Shown one piece after another: positions 9,374 through 17,100 of a stretch of 64,000 bases of DNA (positions within the stretch are counted from its first letter, which is position 1; every line of letters begins with the position of its first letter). The stretch spans positions 6,944,001 to 7,008,000 of the forward strand of contig NZ_CP107836.1 of NCBI RefSeq assembly GCF_036346615.1, given 5' to 3'. The translations under genes were made by a program, and so were the position numbers. This DNA comes from Streptomyces sp. NBC_00523 (GTDB lineage Bacteria > Actinomycetota > Actinomycetes > Streptomycetales > Streptomycetaceae). The notes under the pieces were generated by a model. That model was not told the origin of the DNA, did no database searches, and worked only from the letters and a program-made list of their open reading frames with translations.

Positions 9374-9835
9374 ATGATGCTGTTGCCCGAACCGCGCGAC
9401 ATCCCGCCGCGCCTCGCCACCGGCGCTTTCATCCTCAACTCCGGCCTCGGCAAGCTCAAGGCCGACGAGGCGACCGCCCAGGGGCTGCACGGGATGGCCA
9501 GCAACGTCTATCCGTTCCTCGGGAAGCTGGAACCCGGTCGGTTCACCCGGTTGCTCGCCTGGTCCGAGATCGCGGTCGGTGCCGCGCTGCTGACCCCGGT
9601 CGTGCCGACCCGGCTCGCAGGGCTCGCCCTCACCGGGTTCTCCGGCGGCCTCTTCGGCCTCTATCTGCGGACCCCCGGCATGCGGGAGCCCGGCAGCCTG
9701 CGGCCGACGCAGGACGGGATCGCGCTCGCCAAGGACTCCTGGATGCTGGGCATCGGCCTCGGCTTCGTCGGCGCCGGCGGCTCCTGCGCACGCGCCGCCT
9801 CGAAGTGCCGCACCCGGCGCGGGTGCTCGCGCTGA
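9374..9835 (+). CDS. small DoxX-like membrane protein
   Basis: The 153-residue protein has three to four hydrophobic segments, with ATGAFILNSGLGKLKAD near the start and a second helix around EIAVGAALLTPVVPTRLAGLAL. This pattern resembles DoxX/DoxD-like integral membrane proteins of unknown biochemical role, some linked to redox stress. ATG at 9374 is preferred because GGAGG lies 8 nt upstream; the in-frame ATG at 9359 overlaps that ribosome site. The last 20 residues are Cys/Arg-rich and unlike a membrane-protein tail, so a late frameshift is possible. It is convergent with the phosphatase gene downstream. Confidence 0.65.
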   Translation: MMLLPEPRDIPPRLATGAFILNSGLGKLKADEATAQGLHGMASNVYPFLGKLEPGRFTRLLAWSEIAVGAALLTPVVPTRLAGLALTGFSGGLFGLYLRTPGMREPGSLRPTQDGIALAKDSWMLGIGLGFVGAGGSCARAASKCRTRRGCSR

Positions 9836-9845
9836 ACCGACGCCG

Positions 9846-11921
9846 TCACGCGTGGACCCGGGCCATCAGCAGCGCCACGTCGTCGTGGCCGTCCGGGTCC
9901 CGCAGCTCGCGCAGCAGCCGGTCGCACGTCGCGTCCAGCGACGCGTCCGGGGTGCGCAACAGCCCCAGCAGCGTCGCCAGGCGGCTGTCGATGTCGTCCT
10001 CCCGGGTCTCCACCAGGCCGTCCGTGTAGAGGACCAGCCGGTCGCCCGGGCCGAGCGGGACCGTGACATCGCTGAACGGCACCCCGCCCACGCCCAGCGG
10101 CGCCCCGGCCGGCAGATCGAGCAGCACCGGCTCACCACCCTCCGGGATCAGTACCGGCGGCAGATGCCCGGCCGTGGACACCCGGCACCGCCCGGCGCCC
10201 GGGTCGTACGCCACGTAGACACAGGTGGCGAACCACGGGTCGAGGCCGGCGGTGATCTCGTCCAGGTGCCCCAGCACCTCGGCGGGCTCCAGGGAGAGCC
10301 GGGACAGGGTCTGGGTGGCGGTGCGCAGCCGGCCCATCGTGGTCGCCGCGTTGATCCCGCTCCCCATCACATCGCCCACCACCAGGGCGGTCCCGCCGCC
10401 GCGCAGCCCGATCACGTCGAACCAGTCCCCGCCGACCTCGTAGCGCGAGGCGGCGGGCCGGTAGCGGGACACCACGTCCAGGCCCACCGGGTCGTGATGG
10501 TTGCGCGGCAGCATGCTGCGCTGAAGGGTGAGCGCGGTCTCCTGCTGCTGGCGGTAGAGCCGGGCGTTGTCGATGCCGACCGCGGCCCGGGCCGCCAGCT
10601 CGGCGGCCAGCGCCTCGTCCTCCGCCGTGAACGGCAGCGGGTTGTCCGTCCGGATCAGGTCGATCGCCCCGAGCACCTCGCCCCGCGCGATCAGCGGCAC
10701 CGCCAGGTACGAATGCGCCCCGGCCTCCGCGAGCAGGGCGGCCGACCGCTCGTCTCGGGCCACCCGCGCCAGCTTCTCCGCGTCGAGGTGCGGCACCCGT
10801 ACCGGCCGGGCGGTCCGCACGCACTGGGTGACCAGGCGGTCGGCGCCGTAGCGGGCTGCCCGGCCCGGCGGGTCCGCCGCCTCCACCACGGGCGTCGGCC
10901 GGGCCGCGACGACGGCGAGGGCCTGGATGAGGAGCGGGCCGTCCACCGGCCCGGGGCGCCCCTTCAGGACGCTGTCCAGCACGTCCACCGCGGCGACGTC
11001 GGCGAGCTGCGGCACGGTGACCTCGGCCAGCTCCAGGGCCGTCTGCTCCAGGTCGAGCGTGGTGCCGATGCGTACCGAGGCGTCGGCGATCAGCGCCAGG
11101 TGCTGCCGGGCCCGCTCCGCCTCGGCCGCCGCGCGGTACCGGTCGGTGACGTCGATCAGCGATACGGCGATGCCCAGCACCCGCCCCGCGGAGTCGTCCA
11201 GCCGGTACAGCGACACCGACCAGGCGCGGTCGGCGTCCGGTGCGGCGGGGGAGCGGCCGGCCACCTGGCGCGACACCTGCGGCACACCGCTGTCCAGCAC
11301 CTCCCGCGCGGCCGCCTCCAGGCCCTCCGGGTCCAGGAACGACAGGGCCTCGCCCACCGGCCGCCCCAGGTGCTCGGCGGCGCTCAGGCCGTCCATCCGT
11401 TCCAGCGCGGCGTTCGCGGACATGAAGCGCAGATCGGGGCCCAGCACCGCGAGGCCGATCGGCGACTGGTCGACCAGCCCCACCGACAGCGCCAGATCCC
11501 GCTCCAGGTGGCGCAGCACGTCTCCGTCGGCCGCCAGCCCCAGCGCGTAGAAGTCACCCCGGTCGTCCTGCAACCGCATGTTGCGGAACTCCAGCAGCCG
11601 CGTGGTGCCGTCCTTGTGCCGTACGGGGAAGACCCCGGCCCACGCCTCGCCGCTGCGCATCACCTCGCCGAACAGGCGCAGCACCAGTTCGAAGTGCTCC
11701 TCGTCGACCAGCACCCGGGCGGCGAACTCGCCCAGCGCCTCCTCGGCGGAGTACCCCAGCAGCCGTTCGGCCTGCGGGCTCCACAGGACGATCCGGCCCT
11801 GGGTGTCCAGGACGAGTGCGGCGACCCCGAGGACGTCGAGCAGACCGCTCTCGGACGACTGGCGCGCGCCCGCGCGGCGGGCCTCGCCCCAGCCGATCCG
11901 CATGTCATCACTGCCGCCCAC
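9846..11921 (-). CDS. PAS-PAS-GAF-PP2C (SpoIIE/RsbU-type) serine phosphatase
   Basis: This 691-residue cytoplasmic signalling protein carries an N-terminal PAS domain (about 20-130, with LLGYSAEEALGEF), a second PAS (about 145-270), a GAF domain (about 290-450), and a C-terminal PP2C-like SpoIIE domain (about 470-690; metal-binding motifs GGDWFDV, GDVMGSGINAA, LYTDGLVE and DDVALLMAR). Proteins of this class dephosphorylate anti-anti-sigma factors and so release alternative sigma factors in response to signals sensed by PAS/GAF. The start is GTG at 11921 with GGAAGG upstream; an ATG seven codons in is possible. No anti-sigma partner gene is adjacent. It is one of three such phosphatases in the window. 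Confidence 0.9.
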   Translation of the reverse strand: MGGSDDMRIGWGEARRAGARQSSESGLLDVLGVAALVLDTQGRIVLWSPQAERLLGYSAEEALGEFAARVLVDEEHFELVLRLFGEVMRSGEAWAGVFPVRHKDGTTRLLEFRNMRLQDDRGDFYALGLAADGDVLRHLERDLALSVGLVDQSPIGLAVLGPDLRFMSANAALERMDGLSAAEHLGRPVGEALSFLDPEGLEAAAREVLDSGVPQVSRQVAGRSPAAPDADRAWSVSLYRLDDSAGRVLGIAVSLIDVTDRYRAAAEAERARQHLALIADASVRIGTTLDLEQTALELAEVTVPQLADVAAVDVLDSVLKGRPGPVDGPLLIQALAVVAARPTPVVEAADPPGRAARYGADRLVTQCVRTARPVRVPHLDAEKLARVARDERSAALLAEAGAHSYLAVPLIARGEVLGAIDLIRTDNPLPFTAEDEALAAELAARAAVGIDNARLYRQQQETALTLQRSMLPRNHHDPVGLDVVSRYRPAASRYEVGGDWFDVIGLRGGGTALVVGDVMGSGINAATTMGRLRTATQTLSRLSLEPAEVLGHLDEITAGLDPWFATCVYVAYDPGAGRCRVSTAGHLPPVLIPEGGEPVLLDLPAGAPLGVGGVPFSDVTVPLGPGDRLVLYTDGLVETREDDIDSRLATLLGLLRTPDASLDATCDRLLRELRDPDGHDDVALLMARVHA

Positions 11922-12122
11922 GGACGATCCTTCCCAGCCGCCACCGTGCCCGACGCAGGCCCGCCGTCTCCCATGATCGCCCCTGAGCCGCCGCCCCCGC
12001 AGCTTCGCGGGAAGTGAAGAGGACGCGAAGGAAGGGTCAGCGGGGTTTCGGGGGCGAAATGCCGGTCACCCGCAGCGTACCGAGGCAAACGCGACGCACA
12101 CGACCGTCAGGAGTGAGAGTCC

Positions 12123-12377
12123 ATGGAGAACTGGCGCATGCACGCGGCCTGCCGCGACGAGGACCCGGACCTGTTCTTCCCCATCGGAAGCACCGGCCCG
12201 GCGCTCGGCCAGGTCGAAGAGGCCAAGGCGGTGTGCCGACGCTGCCCCGTACAGGAGGAATGCCTGCGGTGGGCCCTGGAGAACAACCAGGACGCCGGGG
12301 TGTGGGGCGGACTGGGGGAGAACGAGCGGCGCGCCCTGAAGCGTCGCACCCGGCAACGGTCGCACCGCTCCGGATAG
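12123..12377 (+). CDS. WhiB-like [4Fe-4S] transcriptional regulator, WblE-like
   Basis: This 84-residue Wbl protein has the four cluster-ligating cysteines at 10, 38, 41 and 47 (the last three as CRRCPVQEEC), the GVWGG turn at 59-63, and a basic C-terminus for DNA contact. Wbl proteins bind the principal sigma factor region 4 and tune transcription in response to redox or NO. The LFFPIG motif and short length resemble WblE; orthology cannot be proven here. AGGAG precedes the ATG. The next gene follows after 13 bp and is probably co-transcribed. Confidence 0.92.
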   Translation: MENWRMHAACRDEDPDLFFPIGSTGPALGQVEEAKAVCRRCPVQEECLRWALENNQDAGVWGGLGENERRALKRRTRQRSHRSG

Positions 12378-12390
12378 GGCAGGATGAAGC

Positions 12391-12717
12391 ATGGACACCA
12401 AGGCTTGGATCATCGTCGGCGCGGCACTCGCGCTGCTCATGCTGGCCGCCGTCGGCGTCCTCCTGGTGCGGGTCCTGAAGGCCAGGAAACTGCTGGTGGA
12501 CGCCGGTGTCCCGCTGCACAACAAGGCGCTGGTCTGGGCGGCGGTGCTGTACACCGTGTCGCCGGTCGACCTGCTGCCCGACCCGGTCTACCTCGATGAC
12601 ATCGGGTTCCTCCTGCTGGCCCTGCGCTCGCTGCACGCCGCGGCGCGGGCCGCGGGGGTCGGCGGTGGCGGCCACGCGGAGCACCCCGTCGAGACCGGCC
12701 CGAAACTCGTTCCGTAG
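12391..12717 (+). CDS. YkvA/DUF1232 family membrane protein
   Basis: The 108-residue protein begins with one hydrophobic N-terminal helix (about 6-28). It then carries the DUF1232 core KALVWAAVLYTVSPVDLLPDPVYLDDIGFLLLALRSL, recognisable by SPxDLxPDxxxxxDD. The function of this family is unknown. It lies 13 bp after the Wbl gene on the same strand, so read-through expression is likely, though a functional connection is not known. ATG at 12391 is preceded by GGATGAAGC. Confidence 0.8.
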   Translation: MDTKAWIIVGAALALLMLAAVGVLLVRVLKARKLLVDAGVPLHNKALVWAAVLYTVSPVDLLPDPVYLDDIGFLLLALRSLHAAARAAGVGGGGHAEHPVETGPKLVP

Positions 12718-12758
12718 CCCTTCGCGCACATTCCGGTGAACCCGGCGCGTCCTGATCG

Positions 12759-12807
12759 TTGACAGCTGGACCAGTACACGTCACTCTCCTGGGAGAGCGC
12801 TCTCCCA
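12759..12807 (+). promoter_or_regulatory. promoter with 18-bp LacI-type palindrome (extended CebR-like box)
   Basis: TTGACA (12759-12764) is a good -35; no strong -10 is evident (CACTCT at 17-nt spacing). The perfect palindrome TGGGAGAGCGCTCTCCCA spans 12790-12807, just downstream of the expected -10. It is the 14-bp CebR box TGGGAGCGCTCCCA with two extra base pairs inserted in each half. A LacI-family repressor should bind it. Confidence 0.7.
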
Positions 12808-12853
12808 ACCCGCCGCGGGATCCCCGTCCCGCACTCTTCCGCCAGGAGAGAAT

Positions 12854-15031
12854 GTGCACAGAGCCGGTTCAGCCCTGCCCGCGAGACCCCGCGCGGGCAC
12901 GCTGCTGATCACCCTTCTCGCCCTCGTCGCCTCGTCGCTGGTCATGCTGACCGCGCCGGGCGCCCGGGCCGCGGAATCCCTGCTCTCGCAGGGGAAGACC
13001 GCCACCGCGTCCTCGTCCGAGGGCGCCGGCTACGCGGCCTCGGCCGCCGTGGACGGCAACCTCACCGGAACGCGCTGGGCCAGCGAGTGGAGCGACCCCC
13101 AGTGGCTCCAGGTGGACCTGGGCGCCAAGGCCGACCTCAGCAGGGTCGTCCTGACCTGGGAGTCCGCCTTCGGCAAGGCGTACGAGATCCAGGCGTCCGA
13201 CAACGGTTCCGACTGGCGCACCCTGAAGACCGTCACCAACGGCGACGGCGGCACCGACGACCTCGCGGTCAGCGGTTCCGGGCGCTACGTCAGGATGAAC
13301 GGCACCGCCCGCGCCGGCGGCTACGGCTACTCCCTGTGGGAGTTCCAGGTGTACGGCACCACCGGCTCCACGAACCCGGACCCCGGCACCGGCGGGGCCG
13401 TCCGGGTCACCGGTTCGCAGGGCAACTGGCAGCTCACCGTCGACGGCAAGCCGTACCAGGTCAAGGGACTGACCTGGGGCCCGTCCGTCAACGACGCGGC
13501 GCGCTACATGCCCGACCTGAAGTCCATGGGCGTCAACACCATCCGGACCTGGGGCACCGACGGCACCTCCAAGCCGCTGCTCGACGCGGCGGCGGCCAAC
13601 GGCATCCGCGTGGTCAGCGGCTTCTGGCTGCAGCCCGGCGGCGGCCCCGGCAGCGGCGGCTGCGTCAACTACCTGACCGACGACGCGTACAAGTCCTCGT
13701 CGCTCACCGAGTTCGCCAAGTGGGTGGACACGTACAAGAGCCACCCGGGTGTGCTCATGTGGAACGTCGGCAACGAGTCGGTGCTCGGCCTGCAGAACTG
13801 CTACAGCGGTGACGAGCTGGAGAAGCAGCGCAACGCCTACACCGGCTTCGTCAACGACGTCGCGAAGAAGATCCACACCATCGACCCGGACCACCCGGTC
13901 ACGTCCACCGACGCCTGGACCGGTGCCTGGCCGTACTACAAGCGCAACGCCCCCGACCTGGACCTCTACTCGATGAACTCCTACGGAGACATCTGCTCGG
14001 TCCGCACCGCGTGGGAGTCCGGCGGCTACACCAAGCCCTACATCATCACCGAGGGCGGCCCGGCCGGTGAGTGGGAGGTCCCGGACGACGCCAACGGGGT
14101 CCCGGACGAGCCCACCGACGTACAGAAGGCCGAGGGGTACACCAAGGCGTGGAACTGCGTCACCGCCCACCAGGGTGTCGCGCTGGGCGCCACCTTCTTC
14201 CACTACGGCACCGAGCACGACTTCGGCGGTGTCTGGTTCAACGTGGTGCCGGACGGCAAGAAGCGGCTCTCCTACTACGCGCTGAAGAAGGCGTACAGCG
14301 GCTCCACCGCCGGTGACAACACCCCGCCCGTCATCAGCGACATGACGGTGCAGAACGCCGGCGGCGCCCCCGCGGGCAAGGAGTTCACCGTCCGCGCCGA
14401 CGTCCGCGACCCGGACAACGACCCGGTCACGTACAAGATCTACCTGAGCGGCAACTACGCCACCGGCGACAAGGCCCTGGTGGAGGCCACCTGGCGGTCC
14501 ACCGGCAACGGCACCTTCGCGGTGACCGCGCCCGCGCGGCTCGGGGTGTGGAAGGTGTACATCCAGGCCGAGGACGGGCACGGCAACGCCGGTATCGAGA
14601 CCAAGTCGGTGAAGGTCGTGGTGCCCCCGGTCAGCGGCACCAACATCGCGCTCGGCCGCCCGGCCACCGCCTCCTCCGCCCAGGCAGGAAGCAGCGGCTG
14701 CCCGTGCACCGCGGCGATGGCGGTCGACGGACGCCTCGACACCCGGTGGGCCAGTGACTGGAGCGACCCGCAGTCCATCCAGGTCGACCTGGGGGAGCGG
14801 AAGTCGTTCCGCCACCTCCAGCTGGTGTGGGACCCGGCGTACGCCAAGTCCTACGAGGTGCTGGTCTCGGACGACGGCAACTCCTGGCGGTCGGTGTACA
14901 CCACGACCACCGGTGACGGAGACGCCGACGACCTCGACCTCGCGCAGACCGCCCGCTATGTGAAGCTCAACCTCACCCAGCGCGGCACGGCGTGGGGCTA
15001 CTCCCTCTGGGAGTTCGGCATCTACAGCTGA
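12854..15031 (+). CDS. secreted glycoside hydrolase flanked by two discoidin (CBM32-like) domains
   Basis: The 725-residue exported protein has a signal peptide of about 40 residues ending ARAAES. An F5/8 type C domain (about 42-170) follows, then a TIM-barrel hydrolase domain (about 185-485), an Ig/Fn-like segment (about 490-590), and a second F5/8 type C domain (about 595-725). Likely catalytic glutamates are in WNVGNES (acid/base) and IITEGGPAG (nucleophile), the pattern of clan GH-A. VKGLTWGP and SMGVNTIRTWG recall GH2/GH5/GH72-type barrels; the exact family is uncertain. The GTG start at 12854 has AGGAGAG. The upstream CebR-like palindrome suggests a beta-glucan substrate; a terminator follows. 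Confidence 0.8.
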   Translation: MHRAGSALPARPRAGTLLITLLALVASSLVMLTAPGARAAESLLSQGKTATASSSEGAGYAASAAVDGNLTGTRWASEWSDPQWLQVDLGAKADLSRVVLTWESAFGKAYEIQASDNGSDWRTLKTVTNGDGGTDDLAVSGSGRYVRMNGTARAGGYGYSLWEFQVYGTTGSTNPDPGTGGAVRVTGSQGNWQLTVDGKPYQVKGLTWGPSVNDAARYMPDLKSMGVNTIRTWGTDGTSKPLLDAAAANGIRVVSGFWLQPGGGPGSGGCVNYLTDDAYKSSSLTEFAKWVDTYKSHPGVLMWNVGNESVLGLQNCYSGDELEKQRNAYTGFVNDVAKKIHTIDPDHPVTSTDAWTGAWPYYKRNAPDLDLYSMNSYGDICSVRTAWESGGYTKPYIITEGGPAGEWEVPDDANGVPDEPTDVQKAEGYTKAWNCVTAHQGVALGATFFHYGTEHDFGGVWFNVVPDGKKRLSYYALKKAYSGSTAGDNTPPVISDMTVQNAGGAPAGKEFTVRADVRDPDNDPVTYKIYLSGNYATGDKALVEATWRSTGNGTFAVTAPARLGVWKVYIQAEDGHGNAGIETKSVKVVVPPVSGTNIALGRPATASSAQAGSSGCPCTAAMAVDGRLDTRWASDWSDPQSIQVDLGERKSFRHLQLVWDPAYAKSYEVLVSDDGNSWRSVYTTTTGDGDADDLDLAQTARYVKLNLTQRGTAWGYSLWEFGIYS

Positions 15032-15038
15032 CGCGGCC

Positions 15039-15077
15039 GGGCGGGCACCGGCGGGTCCTCCCCGCCGGTGCCCGCCC
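15039..15077 (+). terminator. hairpin terminator after the discoidin hydrolase
   Basis: Perfect 17-bp arms (GGGCGGGCACCGGCGGG and complement) with a 5-nt loop begin 8 bp after the stop codon. Confidence 0.85.
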
Positions 15078-15117
15078 CCGTGCGTGTCGGTGGCCGTGCG
15101 GGGGAAGGGGAACGGCC

Positions 15118-15639
15118 ATGGTTGAACGCATGAACGTCACCGACATCCTGACCGATGGGTACTCCCGCATCCAGGAGACCGTGCACGCGGCCGTCGAGGG
15201 CCTGGACCCCGACGCCCTCCACGCCCGGCTCGACGACGACGCCAACTCGATCGCCTGGCTCGTCTGGCATCTGACCCGCGTCCAGGACGACCACATCGCG
15301 GACGCCGCCGGCACCGAACAGCTCTGGACCGCCCAGGACTGGGCCGGCCGCTTCGACCTCCCCCTCCCCGCCGACGCCACCGGCTACGGGCAGAGCAGCA
15401 AGGAGGTCGCCGCCGTCCGCGTGGGCTCCGCCGATCTGCTCCTCGGCTACTACGACGCCGTCCACGAGAACACGCTCGCCTACCTCCGCGGCCTGGACGG
15501 CCACGCGCTGGCCCGCGTCGTGGACGAGGCATGGGACCCGCCCGTCACGCTGGGGGTGCGGCTGGTCAGCGTCCTGTCGGACGACCTCCAGCACGCGGGG
15601 CAGGCGGCGTTTGTCCGGGGCGTGCTGGAGCGCCGCTAG
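15118..15639 (+). CDS. DinB-fold / DUF664 family protein (mycothiol-transferase-like)
   Basis: The 173-residue soluble protein has the four-helix DinB/DUF664 pattern. Candidate metal-binding histidines are in AWLVWHLTRVQDDHI (middle) and LQHAGQAAFVRG (C-terminus). Members of this group in actinobacteria are thiol (mycothiol) transferases or proteins of unknown role. ATG at 15118 has GGGGAAGGGG upstream; ATG at 15130 is an alternative four codons in. It is bounded by terminators on both sides, so it is expressed alone. The catalytic role is unproven. Confidence 0.75.
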   Translation: MVERMNVTDILTDGYSRIQETVHAAVEGLDPDALHARLDDDANSIAWLVWHLTRVQDDHIADAAGTEQLWTAQDWAGRFDLPLPADATGYGQSSKEVAAVRVGSADLLLGYYDAVHENTLAYLRGLDGHALARVVDEAWDPPVTLGVRLVSVLSDDLQHAGQAAFVRGVLERR

Positions 15640-15640
15640 A

Positions 15641-15710
15641 GCCTGTCGTCAAACTGCCGTCGTCCGCCCGGCCCGCCCTCCGGGCGGACGACGGCAGTTT
15701 GACGACAGGC
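15641..15710. terminator. very long perfect inverted repeat between convergent genes
   Basis: Perfect 30-bp arms (15641-15670 and 15681-15710) flank a 10-nt loop. The arms begin GCCTGTCGTC and end GACGACAGGC. It sits exactly between two convergent genes and will terminate both. Arm length is about twice that of the other terminators in this window, so a small mobile palindromic element (MITE-like) is also possible. Confidence 0.8.
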
Positions 15711-15722
15711 CCTGGCGCAGGC

Positions 15723-16526
15723 TCACGCGCCGCGCGTACGGGCGTAGTGGCCCGGGCCCGTTCCCACGATCCGCTTGAAGTGGCGGGTCAGGTGCGACTG
15801 GTCGTAGAAACCGGCCGATGCGGCGACGGCCGACGCCGGGACCCCGCTGAGCAGCAGCCGCCGCGCCAGGTCGACCCGCCTGCCAGTGACGTACTGGTGC
15901 GGTGCCATCCCGAACTCGCGGCTGAACGCCCGTACCAGATGGGCGTGATGGGCGTGCAGCCGCGCACCGGCCTCCTGGAGCGTGATGCCCTCGACATACG
16001 TCGCGTCGAGCAGCTCGCGCAGGCGGTGCGCGATCCTGCCGTCGTGGACGTACGGGGCCGAGCCGACCCGGTCGCCCAGGTGCTGTTCGAGCCGTTCCGC
16101 GACCAGGGCGAGCCGGCTGGCCGCCTCCAGCTCGTCGCCCGGGTCCGCGAGCGTGCGGTGGAGGCTGTCGATACGGCCGCGCAGCGCCGGGTCGTGCAGC
16201 ACCGGCCGGTCCACCGCCCGGCCGATCAGCCGCTCGTCCACCTGGCCGGTGTCCAGATACAGCACGCGTTTGCGGAAGCCCTCGGGGGTGGCCGCCGCGC
16301 CGTTGTGCGGGACGTGCGGCGGCAGCAGCGTCACCGTGTGGGTGAGGACACCGTGCTCGTGGTGGTCCAGGTCGTAGCGCACCATGCCCTCGTCCACGAC
16401 CAGCAGCGTCCAGGCGTCGTGCGTGTGCATGGGGTAGGCGTGGTCGGTGAAACGCGCGTGGAAGACCTCGGCGATCCCCTCCACGGGCGGCGACCACGCG
16501 GTGATCTCGGGACGTGCTGCGGCCAT
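15723..16526 (-). CDS. AraC-family transcriptional regulator with N-terminal cupin
   Basis: The 267-residue protein has an N-terminal cupin-like arabinose-binding-type domain (about 15-90; FTDHAYPMHTHDAWTL has the histidine-rich cupin motif). The C-terminal pair of HTH motifs (about 165-265) ends with the AraC signature DQSHLTRHFKRIVGTGPGHY. The frame stays open far upstream, but the ATG at 16526 gives the family length. It is divergent from the DUF2000 gene across 88 bp, the usual arrangement for an AraC activator and its target. Confidence 0.88.
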   Translation of the reverse strand: MAAARPEITAWSPPVEGIAEVFHARFTDHAYPMHTHDAWTLLVVDEGMVRYDLDHHEHGVLTHTVTLLPPHVPHNGAAATPEGFRKRVLYLDTGQVDERLIGRAVDRPVLHDPALRGRIDSLHRTLADPGDELEAASRLALVAERLEQHLGDRVGSAPYVHDGRIAHRLRELLDATYVEGITLQEAGARLHAHHAHLVRAFSREFGMAPHQYVTGRRVDLARRLLLSGVPASAVAASAGFYDQSHLTRHFKRIVGTGPGHYARTRGA

Positions 16527-16614
16527 ACGCCGATCGTACGCCGGGCGGTCGCCGCGCCCCGACGTGCAAAGTTCGTACAAGACCGGGTCCCGGCCGCCCC
16601 GGCAGGCTCGGGGC

Positions 16615-17055
16615 ATGACAGCTGAGACCGCCGCACCCACCCCCGTCCGCTTCGACACCAAGATCGCCGTGCTGCTCCGGAACGACCTGGAGACCTGGCA
16701 GCGGCTGAACGTCACCGCCTTCCTGGTCAGCGGTCTCGGTACGGCCGCCCCGGAGCTGATCGGCGAGCCCCACACGGACGCGGACGACACCCCGTACCTG
16801 CCGATGTTCCGCCAGCCGGTCATGGTCTTCGAGGGCACGAAGGAGATGCTGACCACCGCCCACACCCGTGCCGTCGGCCGGGGCGTCGCGCTGTCCGTGT
16901 TCACCTCGGAACTCTTCGCGACGGGCAACGACCGCGACAACCGCGCCGCCGTGCGCGCCGTTCACCGGGACTCGCTGGACCTGGTCGGGATCGCGGTGCA
17001 CGGCCCCCGCAACGCGGTGGACAAGATCCTCAAGGGTGCGTCGATGCACCGGTGA
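16615..17055 (+). CDS. DUF2000 family protein
   Basis: The 146-residue soluble protein starts with the DUF2000 core RFDTKIAVLLRNDLETWQRLNV and continues with FLVSGL and the DLVGIAVHGPRNAVDKILKG C-terminus. DUF2000 has a peptidyl-tRNA-hydrolase-like fold and no established activity. Its genes are repeatedly found next to AraC regulators, as here, which suggests a ligand- or stress-inducible product. ATG at 16615 is the only start giving full family length. Confidence 0.85.
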   Translation: MTAETAAPTPVRFDTKIAVLLRNDLETWQRLNVTAFLVSGLGTAAPELIGEPHTDADDTPYLPMFRQPVMVFEGTKEMLTTAHTRAVGRGVALSVFTSELFATGNDRDNRAAVRAVHRDSLDLVGIAVHGPRNAVDKILKGASMHR

Positions 17056-17061
17056 CAACGG

Positions 17062-17095
17062 CCGCGCCGCCCGCCGGAACGAGGGGGCGGCGCGG
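17062..17095. terminator. hairpin terminator between DUF2000 and prenyl synthase genes
   Basis: Perfect 11-bp arms CCGCGCCGCCC (17062-17072) and GGGCGGCGCGG (17085-17095) with a 12-nt loop lie between convergent genes. Confidence 0.75.
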
Positions 17096-17100
17096 TGGCG

